In this document: positions 1-6,085 of the stretch, piece after piece
Position numbering within the stretch: position 1 is the stretch's first letter
Layout: each line of letters starts with the position of its first letter
Assembly: GCA_003230535.1 (NCBI GenBank)
Contig: QIEW01000414.1
Span: 1 to 7,093 of the forward strand
Reading direction: 5' to 3'
DNA: 7,093 nt
Source of the DNA: a bacterium
GTDB lineage: Bacteria > SZUA-182 > SZUA-191
The notes under the pieces: model-generated
What the model was told of the DNA's origin: nothing
The model's input: the letters and a program-made list of their open reading frames with translations, nothing else
Database searches by the model: none
Translations under genes and position numbers: made by a program

Positions 1-128
1 CCGCAGTTGGAACTGAATTGGCGAGGCACAGGAATGAGCTTTACCGGATATTTAGCCCGCTTTAATACCTTCTCCGCCTTCAGCGCATAATGAGTAGCAT
101 CAAAAGTAACTACGCAATCCTGGCTCAA
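1..128 (-). CDS. DUF3343 family protein (putative Se/S carrier-like), N-terminal part, cut by window edge
   Basis: The frame encodes 42 residues plus two bases (GG, a glycine) before the window ends. It begins MSQDCVVTFDATHYALK and ends PVPRQFSSNC(G). This matches the layout of the DUF3343 family of small proteins (roughly 80-100 residues): a beta strand leading into F-[DH]-[SA]-T-x-x-A-L-[KR]-A-E-K-x-L, then 'PVKLIPVPR', then a Ser-Ser-x-Cys-Gly motif. The cysteine at residue 42 is the conserved one from which the 'putative Se/S carrier' label derives; no biochemical role is established that I can cite. I chose TTG at 128-126 as the start because a near-perfect Shine-Dalgarno (AGGAGG, 142-137) lies 8 bases upstream and the family homology begins right after it. 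There is no ATG alternative. The gene stands alone downstream of a long gene-poor stretch. The family call rests on recognised motifs, not on a search. Confidence 0.8.
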   Translation of the reverse strand, partial: MSQDCVVTFDATHYALKAEKVLKRAKYPVKLIPVPRQFSSNC

Positions 129-136
129 AAAGCAAC

Positions 137-142
137 CCTCCT
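137..142 (-). promoter_or_regulatory. Strong Shine-Dalgarno deciding the TTG start of the DUF3343 gene
   Basis: On the minus strand the sequence reads GAGGAGGG, 8 bases before a TTG codon. This is the strongest ribosome-binding site in the window, and it fixes the otherwise unusual TTG start. It also argues that the edge-truncated frame is a living gene rather than a remnant. Confidence 0.75.
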
Positions 143-357
143 CAATTGGAAGAAGAATATCCGGTTAGGTCTGGCAACTATATATCCCAAAAACACTTCA
201 GAATTTCCAACATAAAATCTATCTTGGAACCAAACCCGCTATGAATTAAATCATTAAATTGATCTTTAGTAAAACCTGTTTAAACAATGCAATAATATTT
301 ATTAAATACAGTGATATCGTCATGAAAACCACTTATAAGCAGCGACGTTGTTATTAA

Positions 358-372
358 CCCGAATAATTCGGG
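358..372. repeat. Perfect small palindrome CCCGAAT-a-ATTCGGG
   Basis: The two arms are 7 bases each and pair perfectly around one central base. In a transcript of either strand it would form a short hairpin or, as DNA, a near-perfect palindrome that could bind a dimeric protein. It sits 12 bases from a second, longer stem-loop (385-412). The pair may belong to one repeat unit. Confidence 0.5.
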
Positions 373-384
373 ATTTATAACGCG

Positions 385-416
385 CTCCCGCTGGTCGCTT
401 CCATAGCGGGAGTTTT
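385..416 (+). terminator. Stem-loop followed by TTTT, possible rho-independent terminator
   Basis: CTCCCGCT (385-392) pairs perfectly with AGCGGGAG (405-412) over a 12-base loop, giving a GC-rich 8-bp stem directly followed by TTTT on the plus strand. This is terminator geometry, but the T run is only four bases, the loop is long and no plus-strand gene precedes it. It may instead be part of a dispersed palindromic repeat that includes the 358-372 hairpin. Confidence 0.35.
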
Positions 417-554
417 CGGTGGTTTGTATGAGCCATTTTGTTTTTTGACCATTATTTTGTAAGCAACTGTATTCAAATAACATCACCAATGTTTGCCGTG
501 GATTTATGAGTAATCCGGGCTAAGAAAAAATAACGCACTAAAAAAGGAATTCTC

Positions 555-804
555 ATGCGGGATAAGAATATCAAAAGAATGGTGGTAAAGCAACTAAAGA
601 AATAGCTATCCTAGCTGGAGCAGACTGACCAGGGAAAAGAAGAAAACATCATCCAGACAGCTTGTTAGAGGGAACAAACAAGACCTATCCGCCACAGGCG
701 AAGGGTCAATGCGCCCCATAGAGTTTACCGGAGCCCCATCCTATATGATGAACCATAAATCATTGCCCAGGCTTTATGGTCTCATAAATAGTCAGTGTAA
801 GTAA
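555..804 (+). pseudogene. Frameshifted remnant of a possible transposase N-terminus
   Basis: An ATG at 555, with AAAAAGGA upstream (541-548), opens a 16-codon frame reading MRDKNIKRMVVKQLKK that stops at TAG 603-605. Shifting frame by one base at about 603 gives a further 66 open codons (604-801) ending at TAA 802-804. This second part begins SYPSWSRLTREKKK. Joined, the highly basic 'KQLKK-SYPSWSRLTREKKK' stretch looks like the N-terminal region of some DDE-type transposases, with a single-base insertion separating the halves. The remainder of the second frame resembles nothing I can name, and no catalytic domain is present, so the copy would be heavily truncated as well as frameshifted. The family assignment is inference from residue pattern; the broken frame itself is visible. 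Confidence 0.3.
752..780. repeat. Inverted repeat ACCATAAA / TTTATGGT
   Basis: Two perfect 8-base arms (752-759 and 773-780) flank a 13-base spacer. The repeat lies near the end of the putative transposase relic. No T run follows, so it is not a good terminator. Its role is unknown, and it may be an accident of a decaying region. Confidence 0.35.
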
Positions 805-821
805 CTAATTATAATAATTAG
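805..821. repeat. AT-rich inverted repeat CTAATTA-taa-TAATTAG
   Basis: The 7-base arms are perfect and surround a 3-base centre. The repeat overlaps the AT-rich tract following the stop at 802-804. It could be a protein-binding palindrome or a relic of a mobile-element end; nothing nearby decides this. Confidence 0.3.
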
Positions 822-950
822 CAATAACAGTTGTTTTATCCTGTTAATATTATTCGTTTTGTGGTAATATAGCTCATGAATTAACAAAATTATGGGCTAT
901 CCTATACTCCTCAAACCCAGTTCATAGATCCCGGAACTTTTATCAAGAAT

Positions 951-1095
951 GATGCAATCGTAAAAAGTCAAAAAGCGCCGATTTTTGTCATTGCGAGCGA
1001 AGCAAAGCAATCTCAAATTTCATTACAAATCAATGGGATTGCTTCGGCGATAAACCCGCCTCGCAATGACACCCGGGACTTTTTACTATTGCATC
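951..1095. repeat. 145-bp palindromic dispersed repeat (GTCATTGCGAG type), MITE/REPIN-like
   Basis: The outer arms are GATGCAATCGTAAAAAGTC (951-969) and its inverse at 1077-1095, matching at 18 of 19 positions. Nested inside, TGTCATTGCGAG (986-997) pairs perfectly with CTCGCAATGACA (1060-1071), and AAGCAATC (1005-1012) pairs with GATTGCTT (1037-1044). The whole unit would fold into one long interrupted hairpin. The inner motif (TGTCATTGCGAG followed by AAGCAATCTC) is a widespread intergenic repeat motif in many bacterial genomes; this is recalled rather than looked up. The unit has no coding capacity. It lies downstream of the histidine kinase on its transcribed strand, so it could also help end or stabilise that transcript. 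Confidence 0.8.
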
Positions 1096-1263
1096 AAGCA
1101 TTGTTACCAAAAAATCACGGCTATGTCTATTGTCTGCTTAGTTGCCAATGATAGCATTTAACTGATGTTATTAGCAAGAAAATATATACTTTTCAAGATA
1201 ATCCGGAACATTAACTTATCCGTCAGACAGGGGGGGAACTGTATTGCGGCTGTTTTGTGCGGG

Positions 1264-2763
1264 TCATTTGGGAATAATAAAGAAGAAGGTGCAACCTTTA
1301 CCTTTTTCTGATTGAACCCACACTTTCCCCCCATGGGAATCCACTATTTTCTTTACAATAGCCAGTCCGATACCGGTCCCTTCGGCCTCTGTCTCCTTAA
1401 GGCGCTGGAATAGACCGAATATTCGATCATGATGCTGCTCATCAATGCCAATTCCATTATCCTTTACCCCAAAATGGTAGTAATCCTTATCTTCATGATA
1501 CAATATCTCAATCTTAGGTTCCGGAGGATTACCGATAAATTTAATGGCATTAGTAATAAAATTGCTGAACAACTGGATAATCCGGGTTTGATAACCAAAG
1601 ATTACCGGCAGGTTATCCGGTATTAACAGCTGAATATGCTTTTTCTTAAGCGCTGGTTCCAACTCTTCTTTTATCTCCTTAATCACTTGCGTTATATCCA
1701 CCGGATCTTTAGTATCTTTCAACTTCCCCACTCTGGACAGCGCCAGCAGGTCGCATATCAACTGATCCATGTGCTCCACATTCTTTTGGATACGTTCCAG
1801 ATAGAAACGTCCTCTCTCATCTAAATTATCATTATATTTTTTCAAAAGATTAGTGGCAAAGCCTTGAATAGATACCAGCGGTGACTTTAAATCGTGGGAT
1901 ACAGTATGTACAAAATCCTCCAATTCCTCATTCTTTTCTTTTAACTTTCCGATAGTATGTTGCAGTCTTTGGCTCATTTCGTTAAAGGCCTCAGCTAGGT
2001 CGGCAATCTCATCTTTAGTCGTCAGAGCAATACGCTGATCCAGGTGTCCGTCTCGGATGGATTTTACCCCTTTTGTAAGTACATTTATTTGTTTAGTAAG
2101 CATCTTGGCTAACATGTAGGTCGCCAAAATTCCCAGCATCAGGAAAGACAGGATAACTGACAAACCAAAGTCTATTATATTGGAGATGCTCTCTTCTATA
2201 TGAGATAAGGAGAGCCCTACCCTGGCATAACCAATAATTTTCCGTTTCTCCTCCAGCGCAGTTATCTTTGTCTCCGGCTCAAGCAGCATGGTGGTCAATG
2301 ATTGGGGGAAGGCTTCTACGGTAGTAATGGGGGTGGTAAATTCGTAAACCCGCTGTTTATCAAACGTTTCAACATGTTGGATTATGTCGTCAATTTTGCC
2401 TTGCTCAACTATATCTTCTTCTAAACCCACCAAGGCGTTAATTTTGCTTTTCCTCTGACAGAGCACCCCTGAAGCATCATAGACTATTACATATACTACA
2501 TCGTCCTCTTTATAGATACTATCCATAGGCTTTTCCATAAACCTCTTGTCGCAGGACAACACGCCTAACTCACTATTCCAGGCCAGATTATGCACCAGCG
2601 TAGCTCCCCTTCTCTCCACTTCCCGCATACCCATCTCCCGGGTATAATAGATAAATGACACCACAAACACCAACGACAGTCCCAACACTAGCGTAATCAT
2701 ACTCAGGCTGAGTTTGGTCCTGAAAGTCAGTTTAGACCCTGTTTCTTGAGACTTGAACTTCAT
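1264..2763 (-). CDS. Membrane-bound sensor histidine kinase (HAMP-HisKA-HATPase_c)
   Basis: A complete 499-residue two-component sensor kinase that would sense a periplasmic signal and autophosphorylate on histidine for transfer to a response regulator. Domains in order: cytoplasmic start and first membrane helix (about 18-40); periplasmic sensor region (41-195), possibly Cache-like, with 'DDVVYVIVYDASG' near 87-99; second helix (about 198-220); HAMP linker (about 220-272, DEIADLAEAFNEM); and a short coiled coil. HisKA carries the H-box SHDLKSP with phospho-acceptor His290. The ATPase domain shows the N box (NFITNAIKF, about 401-409), G1 DNGIGI (435-440), the F box (RIFGLFQRL) and G2 GTGIG (463-467). 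All key residues look intact. The ATG at 2763 has only a weak GAG Shine-Dalgarno 7 bases upstream, but the signal-anchor follows directly. It lies 409 bp downstream of a substrate-binding protein gene on the same strand. No response regulator or receiver domain is in the window, so the output is unknown. Confidence 0.93.
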   Translation of the reverse strand: MKFKSQETGSKLTFRTKLSLSMITLVLGLSLVFVVSFIYYTREMGMREVERRGATLVHNLAWNSELGVLSCDKRFMEKPMDSIYKEDDVVYVIVYDASGVLCQRKSKINALVGLEEDIVEQGKIDDIIQHVETFDKQRVYEFTTPITTVEAFPQSLTTMLLEPETKITALEEKRKIIGYARVGLSLSHIEESISNIIDFGLSVILSFLMLGILATYMLAKMLTKQINVLTKGVKSIRDGHLDQRIALTTKDEIADLAEAFNEMSQRLQHTIGKLKEKNEELEDFVHTVSHDLKSPLVSIQGFATNLLKKYNDNLDERGRFYLERIQKNVEHMDQLICDLLALSRVGKLKDTKDPVDITQVIKEIKEELEPALKKKHIQLLIPDNLPVIFGYQTRIIQLFSNFITNAIKFIGNPPEPKIEILYHEDKDYYHFGVKDNGIGIDEQHHDRIFGLFQRLKETEAEGTGIGLAIVKKIVDSHGGKVWVQSEKGKGCTFFFIIPK

Positions 2764-2815
2764 ATTAGAACTCGTAACCTTGTTTAAACCAGCCGTTTAA
2801 TTTCTTGATAGTATT

Positions 2816-2832
2816 AGGAAATCACATTTCCT
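2816..2832. promoter_or_regulatory. Inverted repeat AGGAAAT-cac-ATTTCCT upstream of the histidine kinase, possible operator
   Basis: Two perfect 7-base arms separated by 3 bases lie 53 bases upstream of the kinase start. Size and position suit a binding site for a dimeric regulator at a promoter between the repeat element (2885-3015) and the gene. I could not identify a good -35/-10 pair, so this is only a candidate site. Confidence 0.3.
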
Positions 2833-2884
2833 CGGTTTATTAAAACAATAAGATAAGATACCACAAACCTATTTTTGGCGATGA

Positions 2885-3015
2885 AAATCCCCCTTAATCC
2901 CCCTTTGCCAAAGGGGGAGATAGCTTGGAGAGAGCCTCTCATATCCTATGAGGGAGACAACGGGTTCCCAGAAGCTGGGTTCCCCCCTTTTAATAAAGGG
3001 GGGCAGGGGGGATTT
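2885..3015. repeat. 131-bp palindromic dispersed repeat (CCCCCTTT/AAAGGGGG type), REPIN/MITE-like
   Basis: The unit is bounded by imperfect inverted arms, AAATCCCCC-ttaat-CCCCCTTT (2885-2906) and the inverse of AAATCCCCCC-tg-CCCCCCTTT (2995-3015). Each end also forms its own hairpin: CCCCCTTT-gcc-AAAGGGGG (2899-2917) and CCCCCCTTT-taat-AAAGGGGGG (2982-3003). The middle holds two further small hairpins, CTCATA-tcc-TATGAG (2938-2952) and CCCAG-aag-CTGGG (2967-2979), with a GGGTTCCC direct repeat. Two inverted hairpins around a spacer is the REPIN arrangement. It separates the substrate-binding gene from the kinase gene and has no coding capacity. It occupies a third of that 409-bp gap; the rest shows no gene. 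Its stems could act as transcript processing or termination points between the two genes. Confidence 0.8.
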
Positions 3016-3172
3016 AAACCCGCCCAGCAGGACGCTTTGTTCAAGATATAGAAAATTATAACAGCCGGTGTTGACACTGTGAGGATTAAAAATACTGGGC
3101 GCTGGCGTGTGGTTATGGCGCGGCGGAAGCCGCTTTCCTGATATAGATTGACGGCCGGGCCGGCAACGGTCG

Positions 3173-4102
3173 CTACTTTACTAATAGGTCTGCATTATTT
3201 GCACTTTCCGGTATTTCTAGAGCTATTATTTGAGCGGTTTTCAGATTAAAAGAGAAAAAATATTTTTGCGCAAACTGATGGGGAATAAGCGAAATAGGAA
3301 CGCCGGACAGAATTCGACCCGCCAGACGCCCAGCCTGCACCCCCCAATCCCGGTTATCCCCGCGCACCGAAAACAGCGCCCCTTCTTTAGTGTATTTCTC
3401 AGATAACCCCACCAAAACAAACTTATTCCTATAGGACGACAGGAGAACGTATTCGTAAAACTTAGGGGTATACAGCTTGGGATCAGGCGCCATCACCAGG
3501 GCTTCAATCCGGTTTTCTATATTCTTAAATTCTGAGCTGGCCAAGGCTACATCACCGGCCTTTTTTAATAGTAACTCAAAGCCGAAACCGGCGGCTAATT
3601 CCATTATCTTATCGGGAGATTCCTCCGCCCTTTCAGGGTTTAAAATAATTCCTACCCGCTTAATCTTAGGAGAGACCTCTTTCAAACGCTCAAAGATTAT
3701 CGCCCAGGGAGTATCCATTCTTATCCCGGTGACATTAGACCTCACCGTCCGCCTCCCGATTATCCGGGAGGGGTTAGATACCATGGTAAACACGATAGGT
3801 GTCCGTGGAAAGTTATTATAGGCCCAGCTTAAGGCAATACTTCCGATAGTCAGGATGATTTCAGGTCTTGTCCGGTAGATTTCCGTCGCTACCTTAGCTC
3901 TACCCATTGTGGCCAGGTTATACACCTGAGGACGATCGTCCAAGGCCGCTTTTATACCATCCAAAGCAACCCTGAACGGCTGGAAATTTCTACTTAAAAC
4001 CACGGCTACATCCTGTTCGCCTGCCGGACAAATCCGGGTCCCCCACAATAAGCATACCAAGCACAGGATAATTGCGGCCAATAATTTATGTGATATCCTC
4101 AT
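3173..4102 (-). CDS. ABC-type substrate-binding protein, ABC_sub_bind (TrpX-like) family, exported
   Basis: A 309-residue periplasmic binding protein. It opens with a signal peptide (MRISHKLLAAIILCLVCLLW; positive N-region, hydrophobic core to about residue 20, likely cleavage near 28-29). There is no clear lipobox at the cysteine. Family landmarks follow: a first-lobe strand with 'EIILTIGSIA' (81-90), 'TPIVFTMVSNP' (101-111), 'NVTGI' (123-127), 'KRVGIILNP' (148-156), and 'WGVQAGRLAGRILSGVPISLIP' split across 253-274. The closing part reads 'NLKTAQIIALEIPE', which matches the typical end of ABC_sub_bind proteins. The family binds small ligands such as aromatic amino acids in known cases; the ligand here cannot be read from sequence. 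I chose ATG 4102 (weak GGAA 8 bases upstream) because it puts the signal peptide at the N-terminus. The frame is open to TTG 4195, but those 31 residues look non-coding. No permease or ATPase gene is adjacent, and a sensor kinase lies downstream, so a sensory role is possible. Confidence 0.85.
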   Translation of the reverse strand: MRISHKLLAAIILCLVCLLWGTRICPAGEQDVAVVLSRNFQPFRVALDGIKAALDDRPQVYNLATMGRAKVATEIYRTRPEIILTIGSIALSWAYNNFPRTPIVFTMVSNPSRIIGRRTVRSNVTGIRMDTPWAIIFERLKEVSPKIKRVGIILNPERAEESPDKIMELAAGFGFELLLKKAGDVALASSEFKNIENRIEALVMAPDPKLYTPKFYEYVLLSSYRNKFVLVGLSEKYTKEGALFSVRGDNRDWGVQAGRLAGRILSGVPISLIPHQFAQKYFFSFNLKTAQIIALEIPESANNADLLVK

Positions 4103-4180
4103 TGTTTTTTCCAGCGCCAAATTATCAGTACCACCTTGAGCGGCAACTTTTTTAGCATTATTCACCAGAATGTAGCTGGT

Positions 4181-4197
4181 AGTTGTTATTGACAACT
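4181..4197. promoter_or_regulatory. Inverted repeat AGTTGT-tattg-ACAACT between uvrC and the substrate-binding gene
   Basis: Perfect 6-base arms with a 5-base spacer lie just past the uvrC stop and about 80 bases before the preferred start of the binding-protein gene. It lacks a T run, so it is a poor terminator. It could be an operator for a promoter in the 107-bp gap. Evidence is limited to the symmetry and position. Confidence 0.25.
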
Positions 4198-4209
4198 GGA
4201 TACTGTAAT

Positions 4210-6042
4210 TTATACTCCTCTTATTTTACTGTCAGTATCAGTAGGATGAAAGAAGCCGTGAACCTGGCGGGCAACTTTTTGCCCTAAAAATGAAAGTGAG
4301 GTCAACTCCTCCAAAGAGGCGTCCATAATCCGCTTTAAGCTCCCAAAATGGCGGAGCAGAGCCGCCCGCCGCTGCGGTCCGATCTGAGGAATTTCCCGCA
4401 GCACAGAGGCCAGGGCTGTTTTCCCCCGGAACCGCCGGTGGGCTGTAATGGCAAATCGATGCGCCTCATCCCGAACTCGCTGGAGCAGCTTGAGGGACGC
4501 AGAGGAAGAAGGAAGCCGTAAGGGCTCCGCTTGCCTGGGAAGATAAATTTCCTCCAATCGCTTGGCCAGACCTAATACCGGGATTTCCTGCAACCCCAAC
4601 TTATCCAACACTCTCAAACCGACAGACAACTGCCCCCTCCCGCCGTCTATCAGGATAAGGTCCGGCAGCGCCTTCCCCTCAGCCAGACGCCGGGAATAAC
4701 ATCGACTTAAGGTTTCTTTTATCATAGCATAATCATCAGCTTGATTCACTGTCTTTATGTTATAATGCCGGTAATCCGACTTGCGAAAACCGCCTTTCTG
4801 CCACACCACCAGCGATCCTACCGCCAGCCGGCCTAAGATGTTTGAAATATCAAAGGCTTCAATGCGCTCCGGTGGTTTGGAAAGTCCCAGCTCCGCCATC
4901 AGCTGATTTGAGATAACATTCCCCTTCCCCTGTTGGGACAGCAGCCCCTCCAATGCTAAACGGGCATTTTCCGCCGCCAGCGCCAGCAGTTTAAGCTTCT
5001 CCCCGCGCTGAGGGATAATAAGTTTCAGCGGCGCTCCCCGACGGTCGCTTAACCATTCCTCTAACGTCTCTTTCTCATCTTTCGGCAGGCACATAAACTC
5101 GAGGGGAAGTATAATCTGCTTCGGCAGGCGCGCTTGATTGGCATAGAATTGAAAGAGGAAGGAGGAGAGAAGTTCTTCATCCTGGGTACGTCTATCTATC
5201 TCTTCTAAGAATAAGGTCTTATGCCCGGTAAACACCCCTTCCCTAAGGAAAAACACCGTCAACGCAGCCAAGCCTCCAGCCTTGAAAAGACCCACCACAT
5301 CGCCGTCGGTGCGGCCCGGGGAAATGATTTTCTGCTTCTCCTGCACCATTTTTACCGCCAGGAGCTGATCCCGAAACCGGGCGGCCTGCTCAAATTGCAA
5401 CGCCCCTGCGGCTTTCTCCATCTGGCGCTGAAGTAAATCCTCCAATTTTTTACTCTTCCCCTCCAAAAACAATCTCACCCCCTGGACTTGCTTCTGATAC
5501 TCTTCCTGGGCGACCTTACCGAAACAGGGAGCCAAGCACCGCCCCATCTGGTAGTTAATACAGGGGCGGGTGCGGTTTTGGTACATCCGCACACACTGCC
5601 GGAGCGGAAAAATGTCATAAATCACCCGCAATACCCGGCGCAGGGCGCCCGTAGGAACGTAAGGGCCGAAATAAAGATCCTTAGCCGAACCTATCCGGCG
5701 TACCACCGCCAACCGCGGGAACTCCTCCGATAAAGTCAGCTTCAAATAAGGATAGTTCTTGTCGTCTTTAAGTATAACATTATATTTCGGCTGATGTTTC
5801 TTGATTAACAGGTTTTCAAGTAATAACGCCTCCAACTCCAGGTCGGTAACGATATACTCAAACGTTGCCAGCCCCTGAAGCATGGCGGTAACCTTGGGAG
5901 GGTGAGAGGACGACTTTACAAAATAGGTGGAGAGACGGTTCCTTAGTGAACGGGCCTTGCCGATATAGAGGATTGCCCCCTCCCGATCCTTCATAAGATA
6001 AACCCCTGGTTTATCAGGAGTTAACTTTAATTTGTCTTTCAT
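4210..6042 (-). CDS. uvrC: UvrABC system protein C, excision nuclease subunit
   Basis: UvrC makes the 3' and 5' incisions around a DNA lesion once UvrB is loaded, in cytoplasmic nucleotide excision repair. From ATG 6042 it is 610 residues, the usual family length. Domains: the GIY-YIG nuclease (13-92, PGVY and YIG at 26-28, Arg36) for the 3' cut; a four-cysteine cluster (Cys150, 161, 169, 173; 'RPCINYQMGRCLAPC'), the proposed iron-sulfur site; a UVR motif (about 198-232) that contacts UvrB; an RNase H-like nuclease for the 5' cut with Asp398 (FDIS), Asp436/437, Asp466 (LIDGG) and His528 (DEAHRFA); and tandem helix-hairpin-helix DNA-binding motifs (about 545-600). All catalytic residues look present. 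I chose ATG 6042 because family homology starts there (KLKLTPDKPGVY) and AGAG lies 5 bases upstream. The frame is open to ATG 6111, giving 633 residues and a 26-bp overlap with the RND gene, but that start lacks a Shine-Dalgarno. Spacing of 43 bp to the RND stop suggests co-transcription. Confidence 0.97.
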   Translation of the reverse strand: MKDKLKLTPDKPGVYLMKDREGAILYIGKARSLRNRLSTYFVKSSSHPPKVTAMLQGLATFEYIVTDLELEALLLENLLIKKHQPKYNVILKDDKNYPYLKLTLSEEFPRLAVVRRIGSAKDLYFGPYVPTGALRRVLRVIYDIFPLRQCVRMYQNRTRPCINYQMGRCLAPCFGKVAQEEYQKQVQGVRLFLEGKSKKLEDLLQRQMEKAAGALQFEQAARFRDQLLAVKMVQEKQKIISPGRTDGDVVGLFKAGGLAALTVFFLREGVFTGHKTLFLEEIDRRTQDEELLSSFLFQFYANQARLPKQIILPLEFMCLPKDEKETLEEWLSDRRGAPLKLIIPQRGEKLKLLALAAENARLALEGLLSQQGKGNVISNQLMAELGLSKPPERIEAFDISNILGRLAVGSLVVWQKGGFRKSDYRHYNIKTVNQADDYAMIKETLSRCYSRRLAEGKALPDLILIDGGRGQLSVGLRVLDKLGLQEIPVLGLAKRLEEIYLPRQAEPLRLPSSSASLKLLQRVRDEAHRFAITAHRRFRGKTALASVLREIPQIGPQRRAALLRHFGSLKRIMDASLEELTSLSFLGQKVARQVHGFFHPTDTDSKIRGV

Positions 6043-6085
6043 ATCAGCTCTAAGCACAACCAAGCTCGCCTCGTCTGATACATTT

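Larger units (their letters stand above)
129..950. other. Gene-poor stretch with degenerate sequence and small hairpins
   Basis: No intact gene is convincing across these 822 bases. The stretch holds two adjacent hairpins (358-372 and 385-416) and a frameshifted possible transposase relic on the plus strand (555-804). It also has an ACCATAAA/TTTATGGT inverted repeat (752-759 with 773-780), and an AT-rich inverted repeat CTAATTA-taa-TAATTAG (805-821). A minus-strand open frame (489-280, TTG start, 69 codons) runs through the hairpins and resembles nothing I know. Stop-rich frames and nested small repeats suggest decayed mobile or repeat-derived DNA. The promoter of the DUF3343 gene must lie somewhere above position 143, but I see no clear -35/-10 pair. 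Confidence 0.6.

Noticed and set aside
280-489. 69-codon minus-strand open frame starting with TTG
   Set aside because: It runs straight through both hairpins (358-372, 385-412), has no convincing Shine-Dalgarno and resembles no family I know. It is more likely chance coding across a repeat-derived stretch.
942-1098. ATCAAG at 942-947 and 1093-1098 as a target-site duplication of the 951-1095 element
   Set aside because: The right copy overlaps the terminal arm and the left copy is not adjacent to the element end, so a six-base match is best explained by chance.
951-3015. The two palindromic repeats as parts of a CRISPR array
   Set aside because: The two units belong to different families, are about 1.8 kb apart with a gene between, and show no regular repeat-spacer pattern.
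3071-3094. TTGACA as a plus-strand promoter -35 box
   Set aside because: No reasonable -10 box occurs 16-18 bases downstream and there is no plus-strand gene to serve.
3120-3136. GCGGC-ggaa-GCCGC stem followed by TTT, as a terminator for the substrate-binding gene
   Set aside because: The T run is on the plus strand, whereas the gene is transcribed on the minus strand. The stem is only 5 bp and the T run only three bases.
3477-3821. 114-codon plus-strand frame
   Set aside because: It lies antisense inside the substrate-binding protein gene, whose own frame shows clear family motifs. The composition is that of a shadow frame.
5221-5733. Two plus-strand frames (71 and 81 codons)
   Set aside because: Both are antisense to the well-conserved UVR and cysteine-cluster parts of uvrC, with no recognisable protein features.
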